Positions 14,690 to 22,823 of a DNA stretch of 34,113 nucleotides are shown one piece after another. Source of the DNA: an uncultured Bacteroidaceae bacterium. Its GTDB lineage: Bacteria > Bacteroidota > Bacteroidia > Bacteroidales > Bacteroidaceae. Position 1 is the stretch's first letter, and each line of letters opens with the position of its first letter. The notes under the pieces are model-generated. The model made no database searches. It had not been told where the DNA came from and was given only the letters and a program-made list of their open reading frames with translations. The position numbers and the translations under genes are program-made. Location of the stretch: assembly GCA_905234735.1 (NCBI GenBank), contig CAJOJA010000024.1, forward strand, positions 1 to 34,113. Direction: 5' to 3'.

Positions 14690-16594
14690 TTAATGTCCCT
14701 TTAACTCCTTTATAATTCGCTCTTTGTCCAGCCCTACTATCTTGTAAAGCTCTGCGGGAGTACCATGTTCAACAAAGCGGTCGGGAAGCCCCAGGCGTAT
14801 GATTTCGGGTTCGAAACCGTTGTCGGACATCCATTCCAGTACGGCCGAACCCATTCCGCCCTCTGTGACGCCATCTTCAATGGTAATGATTCGGTGGTAT
14901 CTCCGAGCAACTTCGTGCAGTATACCTTCGTCCAGCGGTTTCAGGAAACGCATATCATAGTGGGCTGCATCTATTCCCGATTCCCGTATGGCTTCATCTG
15001 CTACATTGCCGAGCGGGCCAAGGCTGAGCACCACTGTTGGGCCATCCCCTTTACGCAGACAACGGCCCTTGCCGATGGGCACCGTTTCCAGTTTGCAGCG
15101 CCAGTCGGTCAGCAGACCACGTCCTCTGGGGTATCGGATGACGAATGGTCCTCCCTCACCCTGTGCTGCGGTGTACATCAGGCGGCGCAGTTCATGTTCG
15201 TCCATGGGCGAGGCGATGGTCAGGTTGGGTACAGGACGCAGACAGGCCAAGTCAAAGACTCCGTGGTGAGTGGGGCCGTCCTCGCCGACAATTCCGGCGC
15301 GATCCAGACACAGTACTACGTTGAGTCGGCTTATGGCCACATCGTGAATGATGTTGTCATAGGCCCTTTGGGCAAACGACGAGTAGATGTTGCAGAAGGG
15401 GCGCATCCCCTCCCGTGCCAGTCCTGCCGAGAAGGTTACGGCATGGCCTTCGGCAATACCCACATCGAAGACACGCTCGGGCATCTCGTGTTGCATGATG
15501 CACATACTGCAACCCGTGGGCATGGCTGGCGTAACACCCACGATGCGACTGTCCTGACGAGCCATTTCCAGCAGCGTCTCGCCAAAGACATCCTGGAATC
15601 TGGGTGGCTGTGGCTGGTCCGTTTCGGGTATTAGGCGTTCGCCTGTTTCGGGGTCGAACTTGCCTGGTGCATGCCATACGGTGGCGTTACGTTCGGCTGG
15701 TTCGAATCCCTTACCCTTCACCGTGTGCAGGTGCAGCATCTTTGGTCCCTTCATGGCCTTGATGCGCTGCAACGTCTCCACCAGTCGCACTACATTATGT
15801 CCATCCTCCGGACCGAAGTAGCGGATGTTCAGACCTTCGAAAAGATTTCGTTGGTTCGTGAGCAACGACTTCACGGCATTGTTGAATCTAAGTACGCGCC
15901 CCTTGCGGTCGTCGTTCAGAACATGCCAGCGGTACATTAGTCGCCCCGCCTTGTCGCGCAGCCGGTTGTAGGTGCCACTGGTGTGCAGTTTGTGCAGATA
16001 TTCGCCCATGCCTCCCACGCTTCGGTCTATTGACATATCGTTGTCGTTCAGTATGATAAGCAGGTCATTGGGGGTCGACGACACATTGTTCAGCCCCTCA
16101 AAGGCGAGTCCACCTGTCATGCTGCCGTCGCCGATGACAGCTACCACGCGACGGTCGTTGCCCAACTTTTGTGCCGCTACGGCCATACCCAATGCAATGG
16201 AGATAGAGTTCGAGGCATGCCCGCAGGTGCAGGTGTCGTATTCGCTCTCCTCGGGCGAGGGGAATGGTTTCAGTCCTCCCAATTTCCGGTTCGTATGGAA
16301 CTGGTGGCGACGTCCGGTTAGAATCTTATGTCCGTAGGCCTGATGCCCCACATCCCATACGATGCGATCCTCGGGGGTATTGAACACATAGTGCAGAGCC
16401 ACGGTCAGTTCCACCACGCCCAGACTCGAGGCAAAGTGTCCCGGATTGTCAGCCAGTTCGTGAATAATAAACCGTCGCAATTCACTGCAAACCTGTGGAA
16501 GTTGTTCCACGGGAAGCCGACGCAAGTCGTTCGGAACTTCTATGCCCGACAGCAACGGATATTGTTCTTTTTCGCTCATTTCATATACATTCAT
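14690..16594 (-). CDS. dxs: 1-deoxy-D-xylulose-5-phosphate synthase
   Basis: A 634-residue thiamine-diphosphate enzyme joining pyruvate and glyceraldehyde-3-phosphate, the first step of the MEP isoprenoid pathway. Signatures are [18 protein letters not shown], the ThDP motif [16 protein letters not shown]...NDNDMSI, the central [20 protein letters not shown] of the transketolase pyrimidine domain, [17 protein letters not shown] and a C-terminal transketolase domain. The first ATG (16594) and the ATG five codons on (16579) are both possible; the -7 box at 16627-16634 leaves a leader of about 26 nt for the first. It heads a dxs-trkA operon. Confidence 0.96.
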   Translation of the reverse strand: MNVYEMSEKEQYPLLSGIEVPNDLRRLPVEQLPQVCSELRRFIIHELADNPGHFASSLGVVELTVALHYVFNTPEDRIVWDVGHQAYGHKILTGRRHQFHTNRKLGGLKPFPSPEESEYDTCTCGHASNSISIALGMAVAAQKLGNDRRVVAVIGDGSMTGGLAFEGLNNVSSTPNDLLIILNDNDMSIDRSVGGMGEYLHKLHTSGTYNRLRDKAGRLMYRWHVLNDDRKGRVLRFNNAVKSLLTNQRNLFEGLNIRYFGPEDGHNVVRLVETLQRIKAMKGPKMLHLHTVKGKGFEPAERNATVWHAPGKFDPETGERLIPETDQPQPPRFQDVFGETLLEMARQDSRIVGVTPAMPTGCSMCIMQHEMPERVFDVGIAEGHAVTFSAGLAREGMRPFCNIYSSFAQRAYDNIIHDVAISRLNVVLCLDRAGIVGEDGPTHHGVFDLACLRPVPNLTIASPMDEHELRRLMYTAAQGEGGPFVIRYPRGRGLLTDWRCKLETVPIGKGRCLRKGDGPTVVLSLGPLGNVADEAIRESGIDAAHYDMRFLKPLDEGILHEVARRYHRIITIEDGVTEGGMGSAVLEWMSDNGFEPEIIRLGLPDRFVEHGTPAELYKIVGLDKERIIKELKGH

Positions 16595-16626
16595 AGGGCG
16601 AAATTACAACAAATTCCCGAAATGGC

Positions 16627-16634
16627 CAAATATA
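16627..16634 (-). promoter_or_regulatory. -7 box for dxs-trkA
   Basis: On the minus strand this reads TATATTTG, a full match to TAnnTTTG, 33 bp before the dxs ATG. No well-spaced -33 TTTG was found. Confidence 0.6.
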
Positions 16635-16724
16635 ACGGCCTATCTCTGCAAATTATCGTTTACTATCCATCAAATAAATATGGATACGCGTACGCACGCC
16701 TATGCACACGCGTTGCATGGTCGG

Positions 16725-16790
16725 GGCTTCGACGATACGTCGTCGGGCTTTGGTCGACGTATCGTCGAGGCCTCGACGACGCGTCGACTG
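16725..16790. repeat. Strong palindromic cluster between dxs and uxaB
   Basis: In this 298-bp divergent intergenic region, 16725-16742 pairs with 16755-16772: 18 bp with one G:T, including the perfect 14-mers TCGACGATACGTCG and its complement, around a 12-base loop. A second palindrome, GTCGAGGCCTCGAC (16764-16777), overlaps its right arm, and more TCGACGA/GACGCGTC units run to 16790. The GC-rich, CG-dense composition stands out from the AT-rich flanks. At 16698-16712, CCTATGCACACGCGT resembles a string in the 25841-25875 region. It may be a dispersed REP/MITE-like element or a bidirectional structured site. Confidence 0.75.
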
Positions 16791-16834
16791 AGTCTCATCT
16801 TTACTTCTTCGTCGCACGTTTCTGTCCGTATTCC

Positions 16835-16865
16835 TTTGTCCATTCGGATAAGTTTCGTAACTTTG
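16835..16865 (+). promoter_or_regulatory. Promoter of uxaB-uxaA (-33 TTTG, -7 TAACTTTG)
   Basis: TTTG at 16835-16838, a 19-bp spacer and TAACTTTG at 16858-16865 fit the Bacteroidales primary-sigma consensus. Transcription would begin near 16871, 22 nt before ATG 16893. This decides against the in-frame ATG at 16875 and the longer open frame from 16542. Confidence 0.8.
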
Positions 16866-16892
16866 CATGGAATAATGTTAATCAGAAAATCT

Positions 16893-18380
16893 ATGTCAAC
16901 ACTGAAACCATTGAATCAGGAAACGGCCCGGAAGTGCCGTAGGACGGAGAGAGTGATACAGTTTGGCGAGGGAAACTTCCTTCGCGCTTTTGTGGACTGG
17001 ATAATCCAGCAGACCGACGAGCAGACAGACTTCGATGCCAGCGTCGTGGTGGTGCAGCCGATAGAGCGCGGCATGGTGGACATGCTGAATGCACAGGACT
17101 GTCTGTACCACGTCAACCTGCAAGGACTCTTGGAGGGCAAGCCCGTGAACTCGCTGACGCTGGTGGACACCATCAGTCGGGCACTGAATCCCTATCAGGA
17201 CTTCGACGCCTATCTGCGCCTGGCCGAACAGTCCGAGATTCGCTTTGTCATCTCCAACACCACGGAGGCGGGCATCGCCTTCGACCCCGCTTGCCGACTG
17301 TCGGACCGCCCAGCCAGCAGTTATCCGGGCAAACTGGTGCAGCTGCTCTGGCATCGGTTCCAGACCTTTCGGGGCGACCCTGCGAAGGGATTCATCATCA
17401 TGCCCTGCGAACTCATCTTCCTCAACGGACACCATCTGCGCGAATGCATCGACCAGTACGTAGAACTCTGGCGCGACGACTTCGGTGCGGACTACGAGCA
17501 CTTCAAGCAGTGGACGCGCGAGTCGTGCTATGTCTGCGCCACGCTGGTGGACCGCATCGTACCGGGTTTCCCCCGCAAGGACATCCAGCAGATTCAGGAA
17601 CAACTGGGCTATGCCGACCAGATGGTGGTACAGGGCGAGGCCTTCCACCTGTGGGTCATTGAGACGGCCCCCAATCTGCCTATCGAACAGTTGGCCCGTG
17701 AGTTCCCGGCCGACCGTGCCGGACTGAATGTGGTGCTGACCCACAACGAGGCCCCCTATCACGAACGTAAGGTGACCTTGCTCAACGGTCCCCACACCGT
17801 ACTTTCGCCTGTAGCCTACCTGTCGGGTATTGACATCGTGCGCGATGCCTGTCAGCACCCAGTTGTGGGCCGCTACATCCATCAGGTGCAGTTCGAGGAG
17901 CTGATGCAGACGCTGAATCTGCCGATGTCGGAGCTGCAGCAGTTTGCCCAGGACGTTCTCGAACGTTTCCTGAATCCCTATGTGGACCATCAGGTCACGA
18001 GCATCATGCTCAACTCGTTCCCCAAGTTCCAGACGCGCGACCTGCCTGGACTGAAGACCTACCTGGAGCGAAAGGGCACGTTGCCTTGCGGACTGGTGCT
18101 GGGCTTGGCTGCCATCATCACCTATTATCGCGGAGGCACACGCAGCGACGGCGCTCCCATACAGCCCAACGACGACCCGCGCATTATGCAGCTGCTCACC
18201 GACCTGTGGCAGACGGGCGACACCCGTCGCGTAGCTGAGGGTGTGCTGGCTGCCCAGGAACTCATCTGGCACGAGCACGGCGACCTGAACCTAATTCCGG
18301 GCTTGACCGACCTGCTCACCCAGATGCTTGACAGCATTGCAGAAAAAGGTATGCTACAAACCGTGGAAGAGGTGATATGA
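16893..18380 (+). CDS. uxaB: Tagaturonate reductase (altronate oxidoreductase)
   Basis: A 495-residue mannitol/hexonate-dehydrogenase-family enzyme reducing D-tagaturonate to D-altronate with NADH in galacturonate catabolism. The N-terminal nucleotide-binding segment is RVIQFGEGNFLRAFVDWII; SNTTEAGIAFDP, NGHHLRECI, CYVCATLVDRIVPGFP and the catalytic-domain lysine in NEAPYHERKVTLLNGPHTVLSPVAYL follow. Start chosen from the promoter at 16835-16865. It overlaps uxaA by 4 bp (ATGA). With uxaC it forms the isomerase-reductase-dehydratase route; mannonate dehydratase and KDG kinase/aldolase are not in the window. Confidence 0.93.
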   Translation: MSTLKPLNQETARKCRRTERVIQFGEGNFLRAFVDWIIQQTDEQTDFDASVVVVQPIERGMVDMLNAQDCLYHVNLQGLLEGKPVNSLTLVDTISRALNPYQDFDAYLRLAEQSEIRFVISNTTEAGIAFDPACRLSDRPASSYPGKLVQLLWHRFQTFRGDPAKGFIIMPCELIFLNGHHLRECIDQYVELWRDDFGADYEHFKQWTRESCYVCATLVDRIVPGFPRKDIQQIQEQLGYADQMVVQGEAFHLWVIETAPNLPIEQLAREFPADRAGLNVVLTHNEAPYHERKVTLLNGPHTVLSPVAYLSGIDIVRDACQHPVVGRYIHQVQFEELMQTLNLPMSELQQFAQDVLERFLNPYVDHQVTSIMLNSFPKFQTRDLPGLKTYLERKGTLPCGLVLGLAAIITYYRGGTRSDGAPIQPNDDPRIMQLLTDLWQTGDTRRVAEGVLAAQELIWHEHGDLNLIPGLTDLLTQMLDSIAEKGMLQTVEEVI

Positions 18381-19846
18381 AAACCATACAAATACATCCG
18401 GCTGACAACGTGGCCGTGGCCCTGGAAGACCTGCCTGGCATACCCGCCGGACACAAGGTGGCTCTGCGCGACTTCGAGGCGGGCGAACAAGTGGTGAAGT
18501 ATGGTTTCCCCATCGGTCACACCATCCATGCCGTCCCGAAAGGGGCACTCATCGACCATCATGACATACAGACGAATCTCAGTGGCACGCTGGACTATAA
18601 AGATGTGAGAAGCAGCATGGACGTATCCTCTTGTCCCTTGTCCCTTGCCTCTTCTCACCCCTCAACCTTCTCTGGCTACCTCCGTCCCGATGGCCAGGTG
18701 GGCATTCGCAACGAGTTGTGGGTCATCCCCACGGTGGGTTGTGTCAGCGGCATTGTGCGTCGGGTAGTGAACCGCCTGAAACACGAAGTCTTCCATGAGG
18801 GCGAAGGCGTGGATGCCATTGTCGGATTTTCGCACAATTATGGGTGTTCGCAACTCGGCGACGACCACGAGAATACGCGGCGCATTCTTCGCGACATGGT
18901 GCACCATCCCAATGCTGGTGGCGTATTGGTCGTAGGATTGGGTTGTGAGAACAATCAGCCTCGCGATTTCGAAGCCTTCTGTGGCGACTACGACCGTGAG
19001 CGTGTCCGTTTCATGGTCAGTCAGGAAGTGGAGGGCGACGAGGAGGAGTATGCTTTCCGTCAGCTCACGGAACTCTACCGCCGGGCTTGCACCAACAGAC
19101 GTACGCCGCAACCGCTTAGTAAGTTGCGCGTTGGACTGAAGTGTGGGGGCTCAGACGGGTTTTCCGGCATCACGGCCAATCCGCTGTTGGGCCGTTTCAG
19201 CGACTGGCTCTGTCAAGAACAGGGTGGAACCACGGTGCTGACCGAGGTACCCGAAATGTTCGGAGCCGAAACCATTCTCATGCGACGCTGTGCAACACCC
19301 GAACTGTTGCAGCAGACCATAGACTTGATTAACGATTTCAAGACCTATTTCCTCAGTCACGGTCAGCCCGTGGGCGAGAATCCCTCTCCGGGCAATAAGG
19401 CCGGAGGCATCTCCACCCTGGAGGAGAAGGCGCTCGGCTGTACGCAAAAGTCGGGTTCCAGTCCGGTATGCGGTGTTTTGGCCTATGGCGAGCGCATCGG
19501 GGAGGGGAGCGGATTGCACCTGCTTTCTGCTCCGGGCAACGACCTTGTGGCCTCTACGGCCTTGGCTGCTGCTGGTTGTCAGTTGGTGCTCTTCACCACT
19601 GGGCGCGGTACGCCCTTTGCCACCTTTGTGCCTACGCTGAAGGTCTCCACCAATACTGCTCTGGCACAGGCCAAACCTCACTGGATCGACTTCAACGCCG
19701 GCCGGCTCATTGAGGGGATGTCGATGGACGACTTGCTCCTGCAGTTCCGCGAGGCTGTCTTGGCCGTCTGTGAAGGGCGTCCCACACAAAGCGAAGAGCG
19801 TCACTTCGCTGAAATTGCCATTTTCAAGAACGGAGTGACGCTATAG
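18377..19846 (+). CDS. uxaA: Altronate dehydratase
   Basis: The protein has 489 residues. It dehydrates D-altronate to 2-keto-3-deoxygluconate. Residues 1-72 are the SAF domain (GIPAGHKVAL, GFPIGHTIHAVPKGALIDHHDI). The catalytic part opens at GYLRPDGQVGIRNELWVIPTVGC and continues with FSHNYGCSQLGDDHENTRRIL, VVGLGCENNQP, LKCGGSDGFSGITANPLLGRF, VPEMFGAE, FTTGRGTPFATFVPTLKVSTN and DFNAGR. Cysteines in NYGCSQ, LGCENN and LKCGGSD are the expected metal ligands. The linker at residues about 76-94 is encoded by a heptamer repeat flanked by 8-bp inverted repeats (separate entry). It converges on exuT. Confidence 0.93.
   Translation: MKTIQIHPADNVAVALEDLPGIPAGHKVALRDFEAGEQVVKYGFPIGHTIHAVPKGALIDHHDIQTNLSGTLDYKDVRSSMDVSSCPLSLASSHPSTFSGYLRPDGQVGIRNELWVIPTVGCVSGIVRRVVNRLKHEVFHEGEGVDAIVGFSHNYGCSQLGDDHENTRRILRDMVHHPNAGGVLVVGLGCENNQPRDFEAFCGDYDRERVRFMVSQEVEGDEEEYAFRQLTELYRRACTNRRTPQPLSKLRVGLKCGGSDGFSGITANPLLGRFSDWLCQEQGGTTVLTEVPEMFGAETILMRRCATPELLQQTIDLINDFKTYFLSHGQPVGENPSPGNKAGGISTLEEKALGCTQKSGSSPVCGVLAYGERIGEGSGLHLLSAPGNDLVASTALAAAGCQLVLFTTGRGTPFATFVPTLKVSTNTALAQAKPHWIDFNAGRLIEGMSMDDLLLQFREAVLAVCEGRPTQSEERHFAEIAIFKNGVTL
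18605..18658 (+). repeat. Heptamer repeat with inverted-repeat ends, in frame inside uxaA
   Basis: GTGAGAAG (18605-18612) and CTTCTCAC (18651-18658) are exact inverted repeats. Between them lies (TTGTCCC)x2-TTGCCTC from 18631. The whole encodes the Ser/Cys-rich linker between the SAF and catalytic domains. The architecture (terminal IR plus heptamers) resembles that in the GH53 gene at 33827-33941. Confidence 0.65.
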
Positions 19847-19866
19847 GAGGATTAGAGAATAGCGGA

Positions 19867-21267
19867 TTAGGGAATAATCTTCTTGTATCGCGGCACCAGC
19901 GTCTTCATCACACTCCACGCAATCAGGTAGCTGACGGCGCACAGGCAGAAGACAGCCATGTAGCCAGCCTCCTTCCCTTCGAACGAGAGGAAGTGGAAGG
20001 CCTGTCCCTGAGTGGCACAGTAGTCGAAGAAGTAACCCGATCCCCAGTTTATGGCGAACGAGGCTATGCCGCCGGCCATGGTGCCGATGCCAGTGATGGT
20101 GCCGATGGTAGAGCGTGGGAACATATCGCCGATGGTGGAATAGAGGTTGGCCGACCACGACTGGTGTCCGGCTCCGGCCAGGCCGATGATGATGGCTGGG
20201 AACCATGCACTCATGGTGCCCAGAGGCTGTGCCAGCAGGGCTGTCAGGGGCAGTACGGCAAACAGCAACATGGCTCTCATGCGTCCCGAATAGGGCTCCA
20301 TGTTGTGGTGCTCCACAAAGTATTTGGGCAGATAGCCGCCCCCAATGCTGAGCACGGTGACGATGAGATAGAGCACGGATAGCAGCATGACGGCTTGCGG
20401 CGAGTCGCTCTTGTAGCCATACTGGTCGCTGAAGTAGGCAGGAGCCCAGAACAGGAAGAACCACCATACACCGTCAGTGAAGAACTTTCCGGCAATGAAG
20501 GCCCACGTCTGGCGGTAGCGGAAACAGTGCCAGTAGGGGATGGAAGCTCCCTCGCCCTTTAAGGGAGAGGATGGGAGTGGGTCTTTATCATCCTGCCGGA
20601 TATATGCCAGTTCGGCTTCGTTGACGTGGCGGCTTGCTTCTGGCTGGTCGTACATCGCCATCCAGAAGCCCATCCAGACGAAGCCCAGGGCACCAATGAT
20701 GACGAACGACATCTCCCAACCGTACTTGCTGGCCAGCCAGGGGATGCTGGCCGGGGCCAGCAGTGCACCGATGGAAGCTCCGCTGTTGAAGATGGAGGTG
20801 GCCAGTGCGCGGTCTTTCTTGGGGAAGTATTCGGCGGTTACCTTGATGGCGGCGGGGAAGTTGCCGGCTTCGCCCAGGGCCAGCACAAAGCGACAGGCCA
20901 TGAACATCCACACCGATACGGCACCCACTGAGAGCATCAGCGCCGAGGCCGTGCGTACGGCTCCCCAGCCACAAAGGGCGTGCAGGCAGGCACCCAGGCT
21001 CCATACCAGAATGGCGATGATGTAGCCTCGGCGCGTGCCGGCCCAGTCGATGAACTTGCCTGCAAACAGACTGATGAAGGCGTAGGCCAGCGAGAAGAAG
21101 CCCGTGATGAGACCATAGTCACTATTGCTCCATCCGAATTCGGGGGCAATGAAGTCTTTCCACGTCAGGGAGAGCACCTGGCGGTCCATATAATTTATCA
21201 TGGTGGCTACGAACAGCAGGCTGCATATCCACCAACGCCAGTTAGAAGCTGAAGTAGTTCTTTGCAT
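19867..21267 (-). CDS. exuT: Hexuronate:H+ symporter, MFS (ExuT-like)
   Basis: A 466-residue inner-membrane transporter of the major facilitator superfamily with twelve predicted hydrophobic segments. Family motifs are WWICSLLFVATMINYMDRQ in helix 1, LFAGKFIDWAGTRRGY (the loop 2-3 motif), CRFVLALGEAGNFPAAIK, SIFNSGASIGALLAP and GFFSLAYAF. The family imports galacturonate/glucuronate; the neighbours uxaC, uxaB and uxaA support that substrate. The central cytoplasmic loop between helices 6 and 7 (residues about 227-242) carries the in-frame palindromic repeat. It overlaps the 3' end of uxaC by 26 bp. Just past the stop, GGATTAGxGAATA is directly repeated (19849-19861 and 19864-19876). Confidence 0.9.
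   Translation of the reverse strand: MQRTTSASNWRWWICSLLFVATMINYMDRQVLSLTWKDFIAPEFGWSNSDYGLITGFFSLAYAFISLFAGKFIDWAGTRRGYIIAILVWSLGACLHALCGWGAVRTASALMLSVGAVSVWMFMACRFVLALGEAGNFPAAIKVTAEYFPKKDRALATSIFNSGASIGALLAPASIPWLASKYGWEMSFVIIGALGFVWMGFWMAMYDQPEASRHVNEAELAYIRQDDKDPLPSSPLKGEGASIPYWHCFRYRQTWAFIAGKFFTDGVWWFFLFWAPAYFSDQYGYKSDSPQAVMLLSVLYLIVTVLSIGGGYLPKYFVEHHNMEPYSGRMRAMLLFAVLPLTALLAQPLGTMSAWFPAIIIGLAGAGHQSWSANLYSTIGDMFPRSTIGTITGIGTMAGGIASFAINWGSGYFFDYCATQGQAFHFLSFEGKEAGYMAVFCLCAVSYLIAWSVMKTLVPRYKKIIP
20542..20586 (-). repeat. Palindromic repeat inserted in frame in exuT
   Basis: The centre is CCCTTTAAGGG (20555-20565), with flanking CTCCCT/AGGGAG arms. On the minus strand it opens AAAGACCCACTCCCATCC and ends GAGGGAGCTTCC, like the GT2 copy. 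It encodes KDPLPSSPLKGEGAS in the cytoplasmic 6-7 loop, a site where extra residues are harmless. Confidence 0.75.
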
Positions 21268-22669
21268 TGTAGTAAGAGATGTCTTTAATCATTTGCTGTA
21301 TGCGTTCTTTTTCGTAGCCTTCGAAGGGCAGTTCGCCCCGTTCTACGTCGCGGCCCACGAGGTTGCAGAGCACGCGGCGGAAGTATTCGTGGCGCGGATA
21401 GGAGAGGAACGAACGCGAGTCGGTGAGCATGCCCACGAAACGACTCAGCAGTCCTAGCAGCGAGAGGGCGTTCAGTTGGCGCTCGATGCCGTCCTTCTGG
21501 TCGAGGAACCACCAGCCCGAGCCCCACTGAATCTTGCCGGGTATGGTGCCGTCCTGGAAGTTGCCAAGCATCGTGGCCACCATTTCGTTGTCGGCAGGGT
21601 TCAGGTTGTAGAGGATGGTCTTCGTGAGGTGTCCTTCTGTGGCCAGCCGGTCGAGGAAACGCGACATCGTGCGTGCCGTCTGGCACTGTCCGATGCTGTC
21701 GTAGCCCGTGTCGGGCCCCAGCTGGCGCATCATGCGGCTGTTGTTATTGCGCATGGCTCCGTAGTGGAACTGCTGTGTCCAGCCCGAGGCGTGGTCTTGT
21801 ACGGCAAAGATGTACAACATGGCCGAACGGAACTTGGCCGCTTGCTCTGCTGTGGGATGTTTGCCAACCATCACGGACTGGAATATTTGTTTTATTTCGG
21901 CTTCGGTGTAGGGTTCGGCATAGAACTCTTCGATGCCGTGGTCCGACAGGCGGCAGCCTTCGGCGTGGAAGAAGTCGTGGCGGCGTTGCAGAGCATCGAT
22001 GAAGTCCTGCATGTCGCGAATGTCCGTATCGGCTGCTTGTCCCAGTTGCTCCACGTACTTGCGGAAGGCCTCGGGTTGCTCCACGGCCATTGCCCTATCG
22101 GGTCGCAAGGCGGGCAACATACGGGGGGATTTGCTGTCACTATTTACATTCTTTTCTGCGTAGGCGCGGTGCCAGCGGAGGTCATCCACGGGGTCGTCGG
22201 TGGTGCAGACGGTCTCCACGTTGTAGTGGCGCATCAAGCCCACGGCCGTCATGTCGGGGTCGTTCTGCAGGCGGTCGTTCGTCTGGTCAAAGATTTCGCG
22301 TGCCGTCTCCGGGCTCAGGCGTTTCGTGATGCCGAAGGCCGTCTTCAGCTCCAGGTGGGTCCAGTGGTAGAGCGGATTGCGCATCGTGTAGGGCACCGTC
22401 TGCGCCCATGCCTCAAACTTCTCCCAGTCCGAACTCTCACCGGTAATCAGCCTTTCGGGCACGCCGTTGGTGCGCATGGCGCGCCACTTGTAGTGGTCGC
22501 CTCCCAGCCACACCTCCGTGATGCTGCGGAAGCGGTGGTCTTCGGCCACCATCTGGGGATTGAGGTGACAGTGATAGTCGATGATGGGCATCGGTGCGGC
22601 CTGTTCGTGGTACAACTGTTGTGCCGTTGGGTTTTCCAGCAGAAAGTCTTCGTCAAGGAATGTCTTCAT
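21242..22669 (-). CDS. uxaC: Glucuronate/galacturonate isomerase
   Basis: A 475-residue amidohydrolase-fold enzyme converting glucuronate to fructuronate and galacturonate to tagaturonate, the first cytoplasmic step. The metal-binding HxH lies in IIDYHCHLNPQMVAED; further landmarks are WLGGDHYKWRAMR, RNPLYHWTHLELKTAFG, TTDDPVDDLRWH, LPALRPDRA, GWTQQFHYGAMRNNN, GNFQDGTIPGKIQWGSGWWFLDQ and FVGMLTDSRSFLSYPRHEYFRR. The length is normal. It is first in the uxaC-exuT unit, with a -7 box at 22703-22710 and an operator-like palindrome over the -33 region. Confidence 0.96.
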   Translation of the reverse strand: MKTFLDEDFLLENPTAQQLYHEQAAPMPIIDYHCHLNPQMVAEDHRFRSITEVWLGGDHYKWRAMRTNGVPERLITGESSDWEKFEAWAQTVPYTMRNPLYHWTHLELKTAFGITKRLSPETAREIFDQTNDRLQNDPDMTAVGLMRHYNVETVCTTDDPVDDLRWHRAYAEKNVNSDSKSPRMLPALRPDRAMAVEQPEAFRKYVEQLGQAADTDIRDMQDFIDALQRRHDFFHAEGCRLSDHGIEEFYAEPYTEAEIKQIFQSVMVGKHPTAEQAAKFRSAMLYIFAVQDHASGWTQQFHYGAMRNNNSRMMRQLGPDTGYDSIGQCQTARTMSRFLDRLATEGHLTKTILYNLNPADNEMVATMLGNFQDGTIPGKIQWGSGWWFLDQKDGIERQLNALSLLGLLSRFVGMLTDSRSFLSYPRHEYFRRVLCNLVGRDVERGELPFEGYEKERIQQMIKDISYYNAKNYFSF

Positions 22670-22702
22670 GCGTTATGGTATTAGTATGTTCATAATACAA
22701 GG

Positions 22703-22740
22703 CAAAGTTAAGCATTATCTTCGGAAATACGAAACGTTTC
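22703..22740 (-). promoter_or_regulatory. Promoter of uxaC-exuT with LacI-type operator-like palindrome
   Basis: On the minus strand the -7 box is TAACTTTG (22710-22703), 33 bp before the ATG. At 22731-22740 is the perfect palindrome GAAACGTTTC, whose 3' half supplies a -33-like TTTC with a 20-bp spacer. A protein bound there would block the promoter. The A/T-flanked central CG is typical of LacI-family operators; no regulator gene is in the window. Confidence 0.55.
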
Positions 22741-22823
22741 CCTGAAAAAATGCTCCTATTAATGGACATTACCTTCAATATGTTGACGGATTTTTGACCG
22801 TATCTGGGTAACACTCAACGTGC

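Noticed and set aside
14765..15634. 289-codon plus-strand open frame opposite dxs
   Set aside because: Shadow of a complete, conserved dxs gene.
16542..16892. N-terminal extension of UxaB from 16542
   Set aside because: It overlaps the dxs start, the palindrome and the uxaB promoter; nothing in it resembles the family.
16896..18278. 460-codon minus-strand open frame opposite uxaB
   Set aside because: Shadow of a well-conserved gene; the composition follows the third-position bias of uxaB and shows no motif.
21476..22684. 402-codon plus-strand open frame opposite uxaC
   Set aside because: uxaC has all its catalytic motifs and a promoter; the antisense product is a low-complexity Val/His-rich shadow.
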